NCBI GenBank assembly: GCA_963921935.1
Contig: OY998180.1
Coordinates: 63,566,551 to 63,630,550, forward strand
Length of the DNA stretch: 64,000 nt
Direction: 5' to 3'
Source of the DNA: Galeruca laticollis
Taxonomy: Eukaryota; Arthropoda; Insecta; Coleoptera; Chrysomelidae
Shown: piece by piece, positions 45,741 through 57,030 of the stretch
Position numbering within the stretch: position 1 is the stretch's first letter
Layout of the letters: every line of letters begins with the position of its first letter
Made by a program: the position numbers and the translations under genes
Notes under the pieces: model-generated
Seen by the model: only the letters and a program-made list of their open reading frames with translations
Database searches by the model: none
What the model was told of the DNA's origin: nothing

Positions 45741-46385
45741 CTAGGTGGAATGCTTCTTCTGATTATTATTATTAATTTGGGTGTTTATCTCTTTTACGAA
45801 ACTGGGTATATAGGTAAAATCAAATTTCAAATTATACAAATCTCCTTTTATCTCTAGATATGAGGAATCATGGATATGAATTTTCGTCGATTCTCCGGAA
45901 TCGTTGAAAAGCATAGAATATATGTTGATGAGATTATGTTCCACTGATTAAAGCAACAAATCTGGCTCAAAGACAGTGAACATTTCATTGATATCGTCCA
46001 TCTTCTTTTCCATAAGATTCCATTTGCATTCATTCTTTAATAACATATCGTATATCTCCATAATAGTTGGTACGCTGTCAGTTATCTGATTTGTACGATT
46101 TGCTAGCGAGTAAAATTTTTCATGGGGAATCTGATTTTTGGTTAAATCAGAAATTTTATCATTAAGGTATTTCAAATTAGGAGAATCGCAGAGTATACAA
46201 AAGAAGCGCAAGTTGTTGAACTTCTGGGAAAGTAGAATTTTTGTAGTAGCTTTGTCAAGTCCTGTACAGCTCATACAGAAGAATCGTCGACATTCACCGC
46301 TGCATCGAAGCTTATTATATTTATCTTTTTCTAAAAATTCCTTTCAGCAATTTTCACATTTGTAATCTAGATCAAGATCACTGTC
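45741..46385 (-). pseudogene. CR1-like ORF1, N-terminal zinc finger
   Basis: On the minus strand a cysteine-rich region (DYKCENC, stop, then RCSGECRRFFCMSC, then RFFCILCDSPN) matches a PHD-type C4HC3 layout used by CR1/L2 ORF1 proteins. It is followed by an open 108-codon helical piece (46274-45948) and a 67-codon piece (45944-45741). A stop interrupts the finger near 46350. Confidence 0.65.
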
Positions 46386-46526
46386 TATACTAAACAAAAA
46401 CGAACTTACGATAGTTAACAGTAACTAAAATAACAGAAATCGAAACAAACAATAAACACACGTATTGAGTGATACTCAGAATGCGAAAATGAATAAAAAA
46501 ACAAACACAACCGATCGGTACGACAT

Positions 46527-46800
46527 TCGAACTAATACTGTAATTAAGGGGTCTATTATTTCTTGAAGCAAATTTAAGTATAGCTCACCAGTTAGATTTT
46601 CCTCAATGAATAAAGGTCCAATAATACCCAAGAATACCAGCACAAACCTCCACTTTCTTTGGATACTGTGTATGGCCTTCTCTAAAAAGTCGGGGATTTT
46701 CATCGCTCCAATACCGAAAATCTTGCTTGTTAACATACCCATTAAAAAAACGACGTACACTCATTTTATGAATTTCATTCCGTTTTTAATAATAAAGCTG
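46527..46800 (-). pseudogene. Mariner-type transposase, central piece
   Basis: On the minus strand, in two frames: NGYVNKQDFRYWSDENPRLF, then REGHTQYPKKVEV, then IGPLFIEENLTGELYLNLLQ and EIIDPLIT. This is the standard text upstream of the QDGAPPH block of DUF4817-type mariner transposases. It ends where the CR1-like LINE is inserted; the continuation is at 41400-41752. Confidence 0.8.
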
Positions 46801-48104
46801 AAGCGTTTCAGATGTGCCATCCCTAATTGAAATCCTATATTTTTCATGGATTTTACTCATTCCCTTTACAGTATTCAGGGCTAATTATTGAAATTTTACA
46901 ACCAAATAGATTTTCACGTTCCTCACAACAAATTAAGGTGTAAATAGTCATTGTGTCATGGTCAGATTCACATTATTGAAAGGAGTTTTTAAGTAATTGG
47001 AATTGATGTTTTTTTTATCAAAGACTTATTTTATTGATAAATTTCCACTGAAAGAGATTCTTATAAAAACGTTCTAACGATGTTATAATCAATTCACGAA
47101 ACACAAATTACATTTTTCACACCAAAGCGCGTTTATTAAGCAATTACCGAAGTGTAACGTAAAAATCTCATTTTGAGCTTTTCGGCCCTAAACTCCTCAC
47201 AAAATAAAAAAATTACAGCTCTTTCTCCATCTTCAAGGGTCCTTATATTCTCTAATTACACAAAAGAGAAAACCCCCTTTACCAAAAATTTTCATTTGAA
47301 CATTGGAGAAAACATCTGTAGTGAGATAAGCATCTGTTTTGTGCTCAGATGACTAGATACAAAAGCGCACTCAGTTGCCTTGCTTTAAATTGCCATTTTT
47401 TTGCCGTACATCAATTGAAACTGTCCAAGTTATTGCCATTGGAAGAAACATTCCAACTTTTCTCTTTTTGCCTTGTGTTAGGAACACGATAAATGGCGTT
47501 GCCTACGTAAGGTTAATCGTTTTTCTATTTGAGTGCAGCATTACATTTAGTATATATACAATTCGTCCTGCCCATGTGTATAATTTATACGTTTTTTTTG
47601 GAATATATTTTATCAACATCATATGAAAGTTAACATTTGAAATTTCGTTACCAATGACAAGTAATAAAGAGAACATATCTTTTAAGGATCTTTGTTAGGT
47701 ACAGTATTTTCAGACGACGAAATGAAATTTGTGGCGTATTTTTCGCAGTTTGAAATGTAATAAACGAAAATGGGTTGTCGAGGAATGAAGTAAAAATGTT
47801 TATTTTCTTAGAACCATTGTAATTTCACTAAATATGTACAATATTAACATCTTAACTAAGACTTACTGATTAAACTACAGTGTGTAACAACACGCGTTAC
47901 TGTTACTTTGATGCCACGATAAGATTATGTTTCTTGGTGATTATCAGTCTCTATTTATAGTACTTTGTCGATCTAATTATCATTATACAAATAATAACTG
48001 ACATTACATGCTCACGTAGTTGACCACTTCGCATTTTTATATATAATTTAAACAATATGTCAAAACATGACAATAAATTGTTACAAGGTTAATACTGTTA
48101 CGAA
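46801..48104. other. Intergenic, nothing recognised
   Basis: The N-terminal part of the mariner-type transposase is not visible here. The plus-strand frame 47375-47626 has no recognisable content. Confidence 0.4.
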
Positions 48105-48395
48105 CTCCGACTCTGTCTAATGCTATATATAAAAGGTAAAATTCTTGCAGGAGCGCACTGATATCTGGGAAGGACTATTTATTATTTGTGATTTTTTTAT
48201 AGAGATTTCCTAGAAGGTCGATTGTTTGAGCAGAACAAGATAACAATAGAAGTTAACTGTGAACAGTGTATTTATATGAGTTAAAATTGAGTGTGTATAT
48301 AAATTAAGCATAAGTGAATACATAAACCAAGTAAGTAGATATGCCGTGTGTGAAAATGTATCCCCCCGTTGTGTGAAAAACTATTTTTCTATGCC
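48105..48395 (+). mobile_element. LTR-like relic, copy B
   Basis: Same family and orientation as 11045-11490 (ccgactctgt, ggagcgcact, gggaaggacta, ggtcgattgtttg, ctgtgaacagtgtattta, aattaagcataagtgaat, caagtaagtagat, ccgttgtgtgaaaaactattt). Confidence 0.55.
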
Positions 48396-48911
48396 CATGT
48401 CTGTAAACGTCAAAAATCGCAATGTCAATATTCCTTGTAAGTGACATTTAACAATAACATGCACGTAATGAGATATCATAACATACACGTGCGTTTTGAG
48501 AAGAAAACTTAAACTTATTGGTGTAATTACATCACAACCAAATTTTTATTTACGTAAGACTTTATTTGGTCTATTTACACAATTAAAAAACATAAAAACT
48601 TTTAGTATTAGCGAGATATATTTAGGATTTAAAGAGTGATGCTCCTAAATGTAGACAGCACATTATGCAATTTCTTTAAAAATAGGACATGTTTTCTTAA
48701 GTAGCATGCTATGAAAATAAATCTCATGTTATTTATATTGTCAATTTCTTGAACAAAATATAATACAATTATAAATAACTGTTCATCACCATTAAATAAT
48801 AAGGCACATCGATTTACAATAATTGTTCAATTGTTAGTAACAACTATTATAATACAGTTTAAATAATTGCGATGTGTTTTATTTAATGGAAGAAAATGAA
48901 TGGGCGTAGAA
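48396..48911. other. Intergenic, nothing recognised
   Basis: AT-rich sequence, no signal. Confidence 0.4.
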
Positions 48912-49035
48912 AAAGTATAGTACGTTACACGAGTTGTAAGCCCATTACGCACTCATGAAATTTATGCACTCGCCGCTGCGTTCATTTCGTGCGTAATGAT
49001 TTACTTACAACTCTTGTTACGTAATATACTATTAA
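48912..49035. mobile_element. Foldback MITE-like palindrome
   Basis: The left arm, agtatagtacgttacacgag, then ttgtaagcccattacgcac, is mirrored by the right arm, whose complement reads agtatattacgtaacaagag, then ttgtaagtaaatcattacgcac. The centre is GC-rich (cactcgccgctgcg). About 120 bp in all, with no coding capacity. Confidence 0.75.
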
Positions 49036-50208
49036 ATTAATATGAAGAACATTACAATACATACATCACCGGAAGTGTAGTTGATTAATAATTGGCCATT
49101 TTACCTACGTCCAAATCAATTGGTAAATGTTGGATATTGTTAAATGAGTATCCAGTGTAGCACTAAAACATCAAGGTACAGGTTGGCAAATTAATGTTGG
49201 CAGTTGACGATGCGTGAGAAAGCCATAAAACTTGACAAAGTTGTAAACGTAGATACCGGGAAGAGCAGGCGACGTACATTCCGCATGCAAAGTTCTAAAT
49301 GTTGTGATACTGCTAATACCTACGAGGGTAACACAATATTTTGAATTTGGATTTAAAAATAATAAATTGTGGCACATGTATAATGCTATATAAAATCGCG
49401 TTTACAAAACAAAATAACATTAACGTGTTCTTTATTATTAATTGAATGAGTGAGGAAATAAAAACCATTAGATTTTTCTACGAATACTGTTTTTTTTGTA
49501 CAGATATAATTATTTATTGCTTCAAAAACCATACGGGGAATTCTATAATTACCCTTTATTATTTTATCTAGTGTCTTTTAAGCGGTCGCTTCATTATATT
49601 CGCCATTGAGGTTTATTTGTATATAAATTGGAAGTCAGGTAGATTTTGTAGATAAAGCGTAAAATATGATAAGCATTGTTAATCGACTTTCTGAATTTAA
49701 CAATGGTCAACAATTTTCCTTATCTCTTCGTATTAATAGTTAATGACATACCTACCTGTTAAGGTTTCTAAAATTGTTATTCTTATTAATATGTAGTAGA
49801 TAATAATTTAAAAACTCGGGTTTATACATAAAATTTTAAAAACACATTGGGGAAATCGCCTTTAGAGAAGGTCTAATAAGTATACTAATAATATAAATAA
49901 AATATTGAAGCTTTTTTGTGGTAGATATTTCTACTTTCATGTGTAAATTTTTGAGTTATTTTACAAATATTTACTATGGAATTAGAACATCCCTTCACAC
50001 TTTTTACAAAGTTAGGACTGGTAAAACCACAAATCTTGATTCTGGATGCCGTCAATTATTGTTTATTTAGAACTATGTACAGATGTGCTACACATATTAT
50101 ATTACTCTAGTGGAGTTAATCTCTAATATCTACAATTTTATAACACTTATTTATATTTTTATATTTGTTGCATTTAATGTATTCAGTCATACCATCAACG
50201 CACAAACA

Positions 50209-52320
50209 CTATAATGAAAAATATGTTTTAGATGTACAGGGATCATCAACAGTAAAATAATGATGTGCATCTACAAATGATTCTTCGAAATCCCTTTCTA
50301 TATCAACTTCATCATCCTCGCTATCTCCGTCTTCGGCCAAATTAATAATAATTTCATCTACAACAGTATCTAAAAGTGGTTCATTGTTCATAAATTCATC
50401 TTCAATCTTTTTAACATTGTCACATTTAACTTTCCAATCATTTGCAGAAAATGTGTCAAAAAATTCATGACAGAATTCTTTAACCTTTGTAAAATTGAAG
50501 GTAACATTTCGTTTGGCTACATATTCTTCAAGTGCCGTCCAAGCACTTTCGATCGGATTTAAGTCCAGGTGATAAGGGGGTAGCCTTAAAACTTGCAATC
50601 CATGTCGAATAAACAATTCATCAATTTTATAGGTTTGAACATTTGTTCATTGTAATATATTATGTTTCTTTCAGGAAGCCAGTTTCTTAATTGTTGTTTA
50701 GTCCAAGCAGTCGTAGCTAATATTTCATTTAGAACATTGTGATATGGGGCATTATCAATCACTACAACAGCGTTTTTTGGTAGGTTTGGAAAAAGTTTTT
50801 CTTGTACCCACTTCTCAAATTTTCGTACGCCATTTCATTATGTTAATCTCCTGTTTTTGACTGGGAGTTCCACTTAATACCAGCATTAGGTACACAACGA
50901 TTTTCACTTCCTGCATGTTAAATGATGAGCCTATTACCTTTTGAAACGGGTTTTCTCAATCCTTTGTCGCTCTTGTCGCTCCATCCTTTAAGGTGCGTTT
51001 GACATGAATTAATGAATGTTTCATCCATATAAATGATAGATTTGTCCTGTTCTCTGCCCTTTTTTATGTTTCTTAAATATAGTAGGCGTGAATGTCTGAT
51101 TTCGTGACGTTCCAATAATAAACTTCTGTTTTTTTATGTTGGTCCAACGAAAACCCAATTTGTTTCTGCAGAGATTCGCGACTTCCTGCGAAGCCATAAC
51201 TATCTGCAAAGGTTTGGTGTACATTTCATAACGTGGATACGTTTTTCACGGATATGTGATAATTTATTATGCACCTTCTAAGTACAGTTTTGTCGAATTG
51301 ATCCGTACGGATACTGGACGTTCTCTGTTTCTTTGTAGACACATCAGTGTCAGCATTACTTCCTGCCAGAGCTTCCTTTTTAATACGGGAAAGCGTTCTT
51401 TGGCTAACTTTCGTAGCAGCAGAAACTCGTTCAATGACCTGACAATAAAATAAGTCGATATAAATGTTGTATTAAAAGTTTTACTCATGTGTATTTTTAT
51501 ACAAATAAAATGAGGAATTAGTTAAATTTGTTCTCAGTAACCGTTCTTTGGAATAAAAAAAATTGTCTTGGTTTTCGGCCATTTGAAAGAAGTATTAAAT
51601 TCAAAAATAGTATATTACGTTTCAGTTCATTAAATGTTTTAAACGATCTTCAGATTTTAGTTGAAACATATTTTAATATGATCAAACCGCAATTGTAACT
51701 GAAACCGGAAGAAGGTTCAAAACAAATAAAAAAAACCTAAACGTAATAGAGATAGGTGTGAAATGAGTATAATAATTATAATTATAAGCTTAAAAACCTA
51801 TTACATTTAAATGGGTATCTTACACAAAATAAACATGTGCCCTATTATATACTCCTGTAGACAGAAACAGAATAGTTATTTATGCAACAAGTGCATAAAG
51901 TGGTGGTTTTTTTTACGAATGGAAAAATTGCATGCAAAAACCAAAAAATGTCTTATTTAGGTTGCTCTAAATGGACTAAAAATGGCGTCGATTTATTTGT
52001 AAAATAAAAATAAATAAAATTGACACATGAGTGCATAAAATAATTTGTCCCAACCTAATGTCACCTTTTTAAATCATTTAACAAATAAATATTTTATGTA
52101 CGAAAATCGATTTAAAAAATTTACTAGCGAGTGTAAATCTGTTAAATAAATACTTTGGTTTAAAAATTTTATTGCAATAATTAAAACTTACCTTTTTCAA
52201 TGGAATTGTCGACTTGCCATTGCTTGCCTCTTCGGTCATGAAATTTAAAACGTTCATAATTATTTCACGACATTGCTCACGCAACTTTTCATGAACAGCT
52301 TTACTTTTTGGAGTCGCCAT
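50209..52320 (-). pseudogene. IS630-type transposase with one intron, frameshifted
   Basis: Exon 1 (52320-52192) starts MATPKSKAVHEKLREQCREI and ends ATTGAAAAAG at a consensus donor GTAAGT. The 753-base intron (52191-51439) ends ttttattgtcag. Exon 2 resumes in phase with VIERVSAATKVSQRTLSRIK, a helix-turn-helix. The catalytic core has the first Asp in SIIYMDETFINSC (about 51035), the second in VVVIDNAPYHNVL (about 50755) and the terminal Glu in the HLDLNPIESAWTALEEYV block (50560). An acidic tail (EDGDSEDDEVDIE) follows. A stop near 51226 and frameshifts near 51120, 50840 and 50640 inactivate it. The last piece (50616-50209, 135 codons) is intact. Confidence 0.85.
51439..52191 (-). other. Intron of the IS630-type transposase
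   Basis: Donor AAG|GTAAGT and acceptor TTTTATTGTCAG|GTC preserve phase 0 and join two halves of the N-terminal DNA-binding region. It was inferred from splice consensus plus reading-frame continuity. Confidence 0.75.
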
Positions 52321-52495
52321 AACAAGTTAGTATTGCACAACCCCGGTAATCACACTTTTCGCTGAATTGTACTGTCGAAACGAAGCTTACGAATTCCGCC
52401 AGCGAAGTGAGCTCTTGCAATCCGCATACGTCTTTGCTACGGCGCATCGGAAGTTGCCAAACTTCCGACTGCCAAAATTAATTTGCCAACCTGTA

Positions 52496-53728
52496 AGTAA
52501 TTATTGATATTTCGACCGTATTAGATTATTTTTCGATTGTGTGTGATTTATTGGAAAGTTTGTGTATGAGTCAACAGTATCTCAGAAAATGTAATGTAGA
52601 TACTTCCGATATTCCATTATTGAGTTCAGTAATAAGATGCTATATTTAACTCAACCTAAAACCATAACATATAAACCTCATATTCAAACAAAAAATTCTC
52701 AGAATGTAGAGTGAGTTCGAGGAAAGAAACATTCAAAGATTCGATAAATAATTGGAGAATGCGTAAATACCTGGAACAGCCGAATAAATGTTCCTTGGAA
52801 AAGTTTATTTATTGGAAACTATCGTTTGTTAGCAAACACTGTGGTCCAAAGTAAAGACCATATCATCTCAACTATCTGATAAAATGGTCAGGTACTGCCC
52901 AGGTTTATAGTTCAGAGAGTTTACAATGCTCTTGATAAAAAAACCTTTCGCAGAAATATTTGGAATCTATTAATATTAATGGGGACTGAAACATATATGG
53001 TTAGAGCTATGGTGATTTGCGACATATAAAATCGATTATTTTCCTTATATAAAATTTGAAAGAGTGCAATATAATCTCTTTCAACTCGCTATGTGAGTCT
53101 CATCCAACTGTCCAATTATATGTCAGTTAAATTTATTCACATAACCGTCTTTTTAAGTTTAGGTCAGTATAGTACAGTATATCATATAACAGAAGTTAAG
53201 ATAAATATGGAATAAGGTATGTTCAACTTATTCAAATAGGCAAACGTTCATAAATTCTCGAAGCAAATACATGTTGATTGATGATATCAGTAAAATGATA
53301 ATTCAAAGAAAAAATCATTCAGGCAAAAGTTGTGGAGATATTGGATAGATACACCTCATTATCCCTACACCTAGATTAATACACAAAATTTCAAACCATT
53401 GGCAAAGAATGAAGATATCAAATATAATAATTTCATTCGAAAAATTATCTGATATGATTTTTATTTGAATATAAGAAGCAACCTTGATGATAGCGATATG
53501 ATTGTGATCACACCATTCCAAACGAATTTAATGAATTTTCTATAAATACATCTGAATCAATACATTATTTTGTCATATTTTCCCAATTCCTCTAAAAGCT
53601 CACCAATAAGCGCATTCAGCAGACACATTTGACATTAGCAGGGAGTTGTAATGCTGGATTAATGACAGTTTACAATATATAAATTATGAGAGGAAGTACT
53701 GAAATACGTTTGTTCATGTTCATTTTGT

Positions 53729-53729
<1 letters not shown>
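52496..53729. other. Intergenic, nothing recognised
   Basis: AT-rich sequence, no credible gene. The minus-strand frame 53315-53521 is not convincing. Confidence 0.4.
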
Positions 53730-53785
<56 letters not shown>

Positions 53786-53787
53786 TC
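53730..53787. repeat. (TA)n microsatellite
   Basis: Nearly pure TA dinucleotides. Confidence 0.97.
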
Positions 53788-54394
53788 ACCAGAGTACACT
53801 CTTTCAGATATTTATTCCCGAGATTACGAATAATTTTTTAGTAATTTTCAAGGGCTGAAAATTATTGGTCAATGTTATCATTATTAAAGAAAAGAATGTT
53901 AAATATTTACATAAAATCTATCGAGAATTTTGGTTAAGTTGTAAATTTCTATAATAAATTATTTTAAACATAAATCAACGAAAACTCAAAAAACCATATG
54001 GCATCAAACAAACTATTTGATCTAGAACTATTATAATTTTGAATAATTTATTATGAAATTAAAGGTTGTTATGAATGACGTGTTGATATTTCAAAATCTA
54101 AAAGATGATCATAGATAACACTAAAGTTATTTAAGTCTGTTTTTTTTATTTATGCAATCATTTTGTTCTGCAATATACGCTGTTTCCAAGAAAAGACGTT
54201 TTCTATAATTCCTATCTATTGTCAACACTTTGCCAGATTGATAATTCATAGGTTTATGTCAATGACTTTTGATTTAGATGTTCTGATAAGACATATCAAA
54301 GTTCAGGTGGCATGGTTTTTACAGGTTCCATTACTTGTTTGAAGGAAATTTAAATTTACTCAACACACGACGATTTTTATATATGTATAGGTAT

Positions 54395-54398
<4 letters not shown>
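53788..54398. other. Intergenic, nothing recognised
   Basis: AT-rich spacer between two (TA)n tracts. Confidence 0.4.

Positions 54399-54452
<54 letters not shown>
54399..54452. repeat. (TA)n microsatellite
   Basis: Pure TA dinucleotides directly at the edge of a Penelope-like copy. Confidence 0.97.
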
Positions 54453-54454
<2 letters not shown>

Positions 54455-54456
<2 letters not shown>

Positions 54457-55115
54457 TATATAAATTCACTTATGTTCTTCAACCTAGAATTATCTAGAAT
54501 TATATCTTCTTGGGTTCAAAGGTTATGGTATAAAATGAATATATTAGTTAAAATATATTTTCGAATTAAGATTTATTAAACTTGACGTTTCGCTCTTATT
54601 TTAGGAGCATTTCCAAAAGAATATGTATAAATATTAAAATTGAATTACATAAAATACAGTTATTGTAAAAATGATTTTGAAAAAGTCAATAAAATGTCAT
54701 AAATGAAGTGTCAATAGTAATTAGATATTTACGCAACGATATTATGTTGGGAGTGATAAAAATAAATTAATTAATCAATTTGTAATAAATTTGACTCAAG
54801 TTTTTTATGTCTTGTTTGTCATTTACTGATAATTTATCTTGTTTTATATATATCATTTCTTTGATTTTAAGTTTTTGATAATTTGTGTTTTTTGTTGAAA
54901 TTTTTGTGTTTTTGAAATCGAATTCATGATTTTCGTTATGTTCATGTTTGTGTAGCGCTGTGGATGCATTTTTAGTGTATTTATGGCCATTTATTCGGTT
55001 TTCTAGATATTGTGTAGTCATTCCTACGTAATTTTTTGAACAGTTCAAATGGTATGGAGTATATAACATTTGATTACTTATTATTTTTAGTTTTGCTTTT
55101 TAATTTAGTAAATAG
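54455..55115 (-). mobile_element. Penelope-like element, inverted 3' fragment
   Basis: It is the reverse complement of 62690-63345: same GIY-YIG coding end, same 3' UTR (aatgctcctaaaataagagc, then gaaacgtcaag) and same terminus (gaagaacataagt-aatttat). It joins head to head with a plus-strand Penelope-like segment at about 55115. Confidence 0.9.
54767..55069 (-). pseudogene. Penelope-like GIY-YIG endonuclease domain, partial
   Basis: A GIY-YIG nuclease cuts target DNA for Penelope-like retroelements. An open 100-codon piece begins MLYTPYHLNCSKNYVGMTTQ (GIY becomes LYT, YIG is YVG), then YLENRINGHKYTKNASTALH, then the conserved Glu/His block NHEFDF and a C-terminal IKEMIYIKQDKLSVNDKQDI. It lacks the reverse transcriptase because the copy is 5'-truncated. 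The frame is intact over the domain. Confidence 0.85.
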
Positions 55116-55568
<453 letters not shown>

Positions 55569-55569
<1 letters not shown>

Positions 55570-55584
55570 GGCGCAGTCAGTAGG
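55569..55584 (+). promoter_or_regulatory. Primer-binding site (tRNA-Ser type)
   Basis: TGGCGCAGTCAGTAGG directly abuts the LTR and closely matches, as I remember it, the serine-tRNA primer site of Drosophila 17.6 and 297 (one base different). Confidence 0.8.
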
Positions 55585-55774
55585 ATAGTCAATCGAAAGT
55601 TAAAGAATATAACATTCGGTTCGTTTCTACGATTTATTGACTATTCGAACAAGTGAATTTTAATTATTAGAACTCTTAGTTGGGCGAACTGAGTAACTCA
55701 ACTAGAAGATCTGTGTTGTGCGAGAAACCGGAAGAATCAAGAGGAGATTGGTTGTTCCTGTGCAGTCCGAGCCA

Positions 55775-55801
55775 ATGGAAAGGATCTTCGTTCTATTGCT
55801 G
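55775..55801 (+). promoter_or_regulatory. Leader ATG followed by splice donor (env leader exon)
   Basis: An ATG at 55775 opens a nine-codon frame. In the unspliced RNA it ends at the TAA inside the donor, CT|GTAAGT (GT at 55801). The phase at the donor matches the env frame after the acceptor at 60682, so the short leader exon can supply the env start codon and the beginning of a hydrophobic leader. Confidence 0.65.
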
Positions 55802-55974
55802 TAAGTGTTTTTATGTCATATAGAGGGAATATAGATTATTTTTCTGACACATCTGACGATTCTGACTCAAATTCTGATTCAAATAATTAAAATTCAGGCT
55901 TAAATTCTTTTAACACTAAAATAAAATTAACTTTAGCATCACCAAAACTTTTTCACATAAATAATTTTAATAAA

Positions 55975-57030
55975 ATGGCTACTCCACAATTACCAATTTT
56001 AAAAAAAAAATATCTGGATATGATACCAGAATTTGATGGCAACAATGCATTACTTCCTAGATTTATTGAAATTTCAGAGAAATTAGTTAGTAAGTTTTAT
56101 AATACTGCAGATGTAGGGGATTTTCAAAATGAATATTTGATGTCCAGCATCTTAGCAAAAATAAAAGGTGAAGCAGCTATAAACATTTCTTCTTGTACGA
56201 TAAGAACTTGGGAAAATCTAAAAGATGCACTTCTTAATACTTATGCTGATAAAAGAGATATTTACACACTAAATATAGAACTTTCGGAAATGAAACAAGG
56301 CAATGAAACGCCTTTCGAATTTTATAATAGAATTCAACATTTATTAAATCTTCAAATTTCTTATCTCATCACACATTCCAATGTGAATGAACATTTAATT
56401 TTAGGAAATTATTTTAAAAATTTGGCACTCAGAGTATTGCTACGCGGTTTAAAAGAACCTTTAGGTACATTAATGCGTACGAAAAATCCAGAAAATTTAA
56501 ATATTGATTTAAATGTTCTTACTAATGATTTTCAAGTTTATATGACCCAGAATAATCATCCAAAAAATATTTTTTCAAATTTAAATACGCAAAATTATTC
56601 TCATAAAAATAAAACCAATTTCCAAAATAACGTGGCACATAGGCAGCCACCTCCTAAGCCAAATTCTATGCAGAATTATCATCACACTAATCGAAATCCC
56701 GCATCAAACCCACAAAATCGTCCATCAACTTCTTATAATCCTTCTAATAGGAATAATACAAAACTTTCTAATAATGGTCATAACGTTTTTAAACCTAATC
56801 CAAATCAAAGATTTTCAAATCCAACTCCAATGAGTATGTCTACCAGAAACACACCTAGACCCCAACCCCAAAATTATCAAAATCGGTTCCAACACAATCC
56901 TAATCAACCTAGAAATTTTATCTCGGAAGAACTCCATAATATAGACGATTCCGATTGTATTAATGATGAATCCGATAATTTTTTAGAGACACCAGCCTCG
57001 GAACCAAATCAAACATTATCGAATTATTAA
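55975..57030 (+). CDS. gag: Errantivirus-like gag
   Basis: This 351-codon capsid polyprotein begins MATPQLPILKKKYLDMIPEF. Residues 10-190 are helical and match the capsid fold region of errantivirus gags (RTWENLKDALLNTY, EMKQGNETPFEFYNRIQHLL, LRVLLRGLKEPLGTLM). From about 195 the chain is Asn/Pro/Gln-rich with scattered Arg and His, and no CCHC knuckle, as usual in this group. The acidic end contains DDSDCINDESDNF. The ATG at 55975 follows a purine/AT leader and is the first that opens a long frame. Gag is uninterrupted. Confidence 0.9.
   Translation: MATPQLPILKKKYLDMIPEFDGNNALLPRFIEISEKLVSKFYNTADVGDFQNEYLMSSILAKIKGEAAINISSCTIRTWENLKDALLNTYADKRDIYTLNIELSEMKQGNETPFEFYNRIQHLLNLQISYLITHSNVNEHLILGNYFKNLALRVLLRGLKEPLGTLMRTKNPENLNIDLNVLTNDFQVYMTQNNHPKNIFSNLNTQNYSHKNKTNFQNNVAHRQPPPKPNSMQNYHHTNRNPASNPQNRPSTSYNPSNRNNTKLSNNGHNVFKPNPNQRFSNPTPMSMSTRNTPRPQPQNYQNRFQHNPNQPRNFISEELHNIDDSDCINDESDNFLETPASEPNQTLSNY
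56979..56985 (+). promoter_or_regulatory. -1 frameshift heptamer T TTT TTA between gag and pol
   Basis: In gag frame the codons are AAT TTT TTA, giving the classic X XXY YYZ pattern. The -1 frame has TAA at 56976-56978, immediately upstream, and stays open from there into the protease. Gag continues 42 bases more before its stop, so the overlap is 52 bases. Confidence 0.75.

Larger units (their letters stand above)
41753..46526 (-). mobile_element. CR1-like LINE, near full length, decayed
   Basis: It is inserted in a mariner-type transposase. Flanks ttccaaactagt (left) and ttcgaactaata (right) look like a diverged target duplication. The 3' end on the minus strand is followed by a gagagag tract (41760-41782). 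ORF1 with a PHD-like zinc finger (46385-44728) precedes ORF2 (44740-42300) with endonuclease and RT. The ~4.8-kb size and the zinc finger in ORF1 fit the CR1/L2 lineages. Confidence 0.75.
49179..52493 (-). mobile_element. Complete IS630/Tc1-type transposon, TA-flanked
   Basis: The left end reads CAGGTTGGCAAATTAATGTT, then GGCAGTTGA. The complement of the right end reads CAGGTTGGCAAATTAATTTT, then GGCAGTCGGAA. Each end is flanked by TA (49177-49178 and 52494-52495), the standard target duplication of this superfamily. The 3,315-bp element contains one transposase gene on the minus strand with an intron. A long AT-rich 3' flank (49200-50200) has no gene. Confidence 0.9.
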
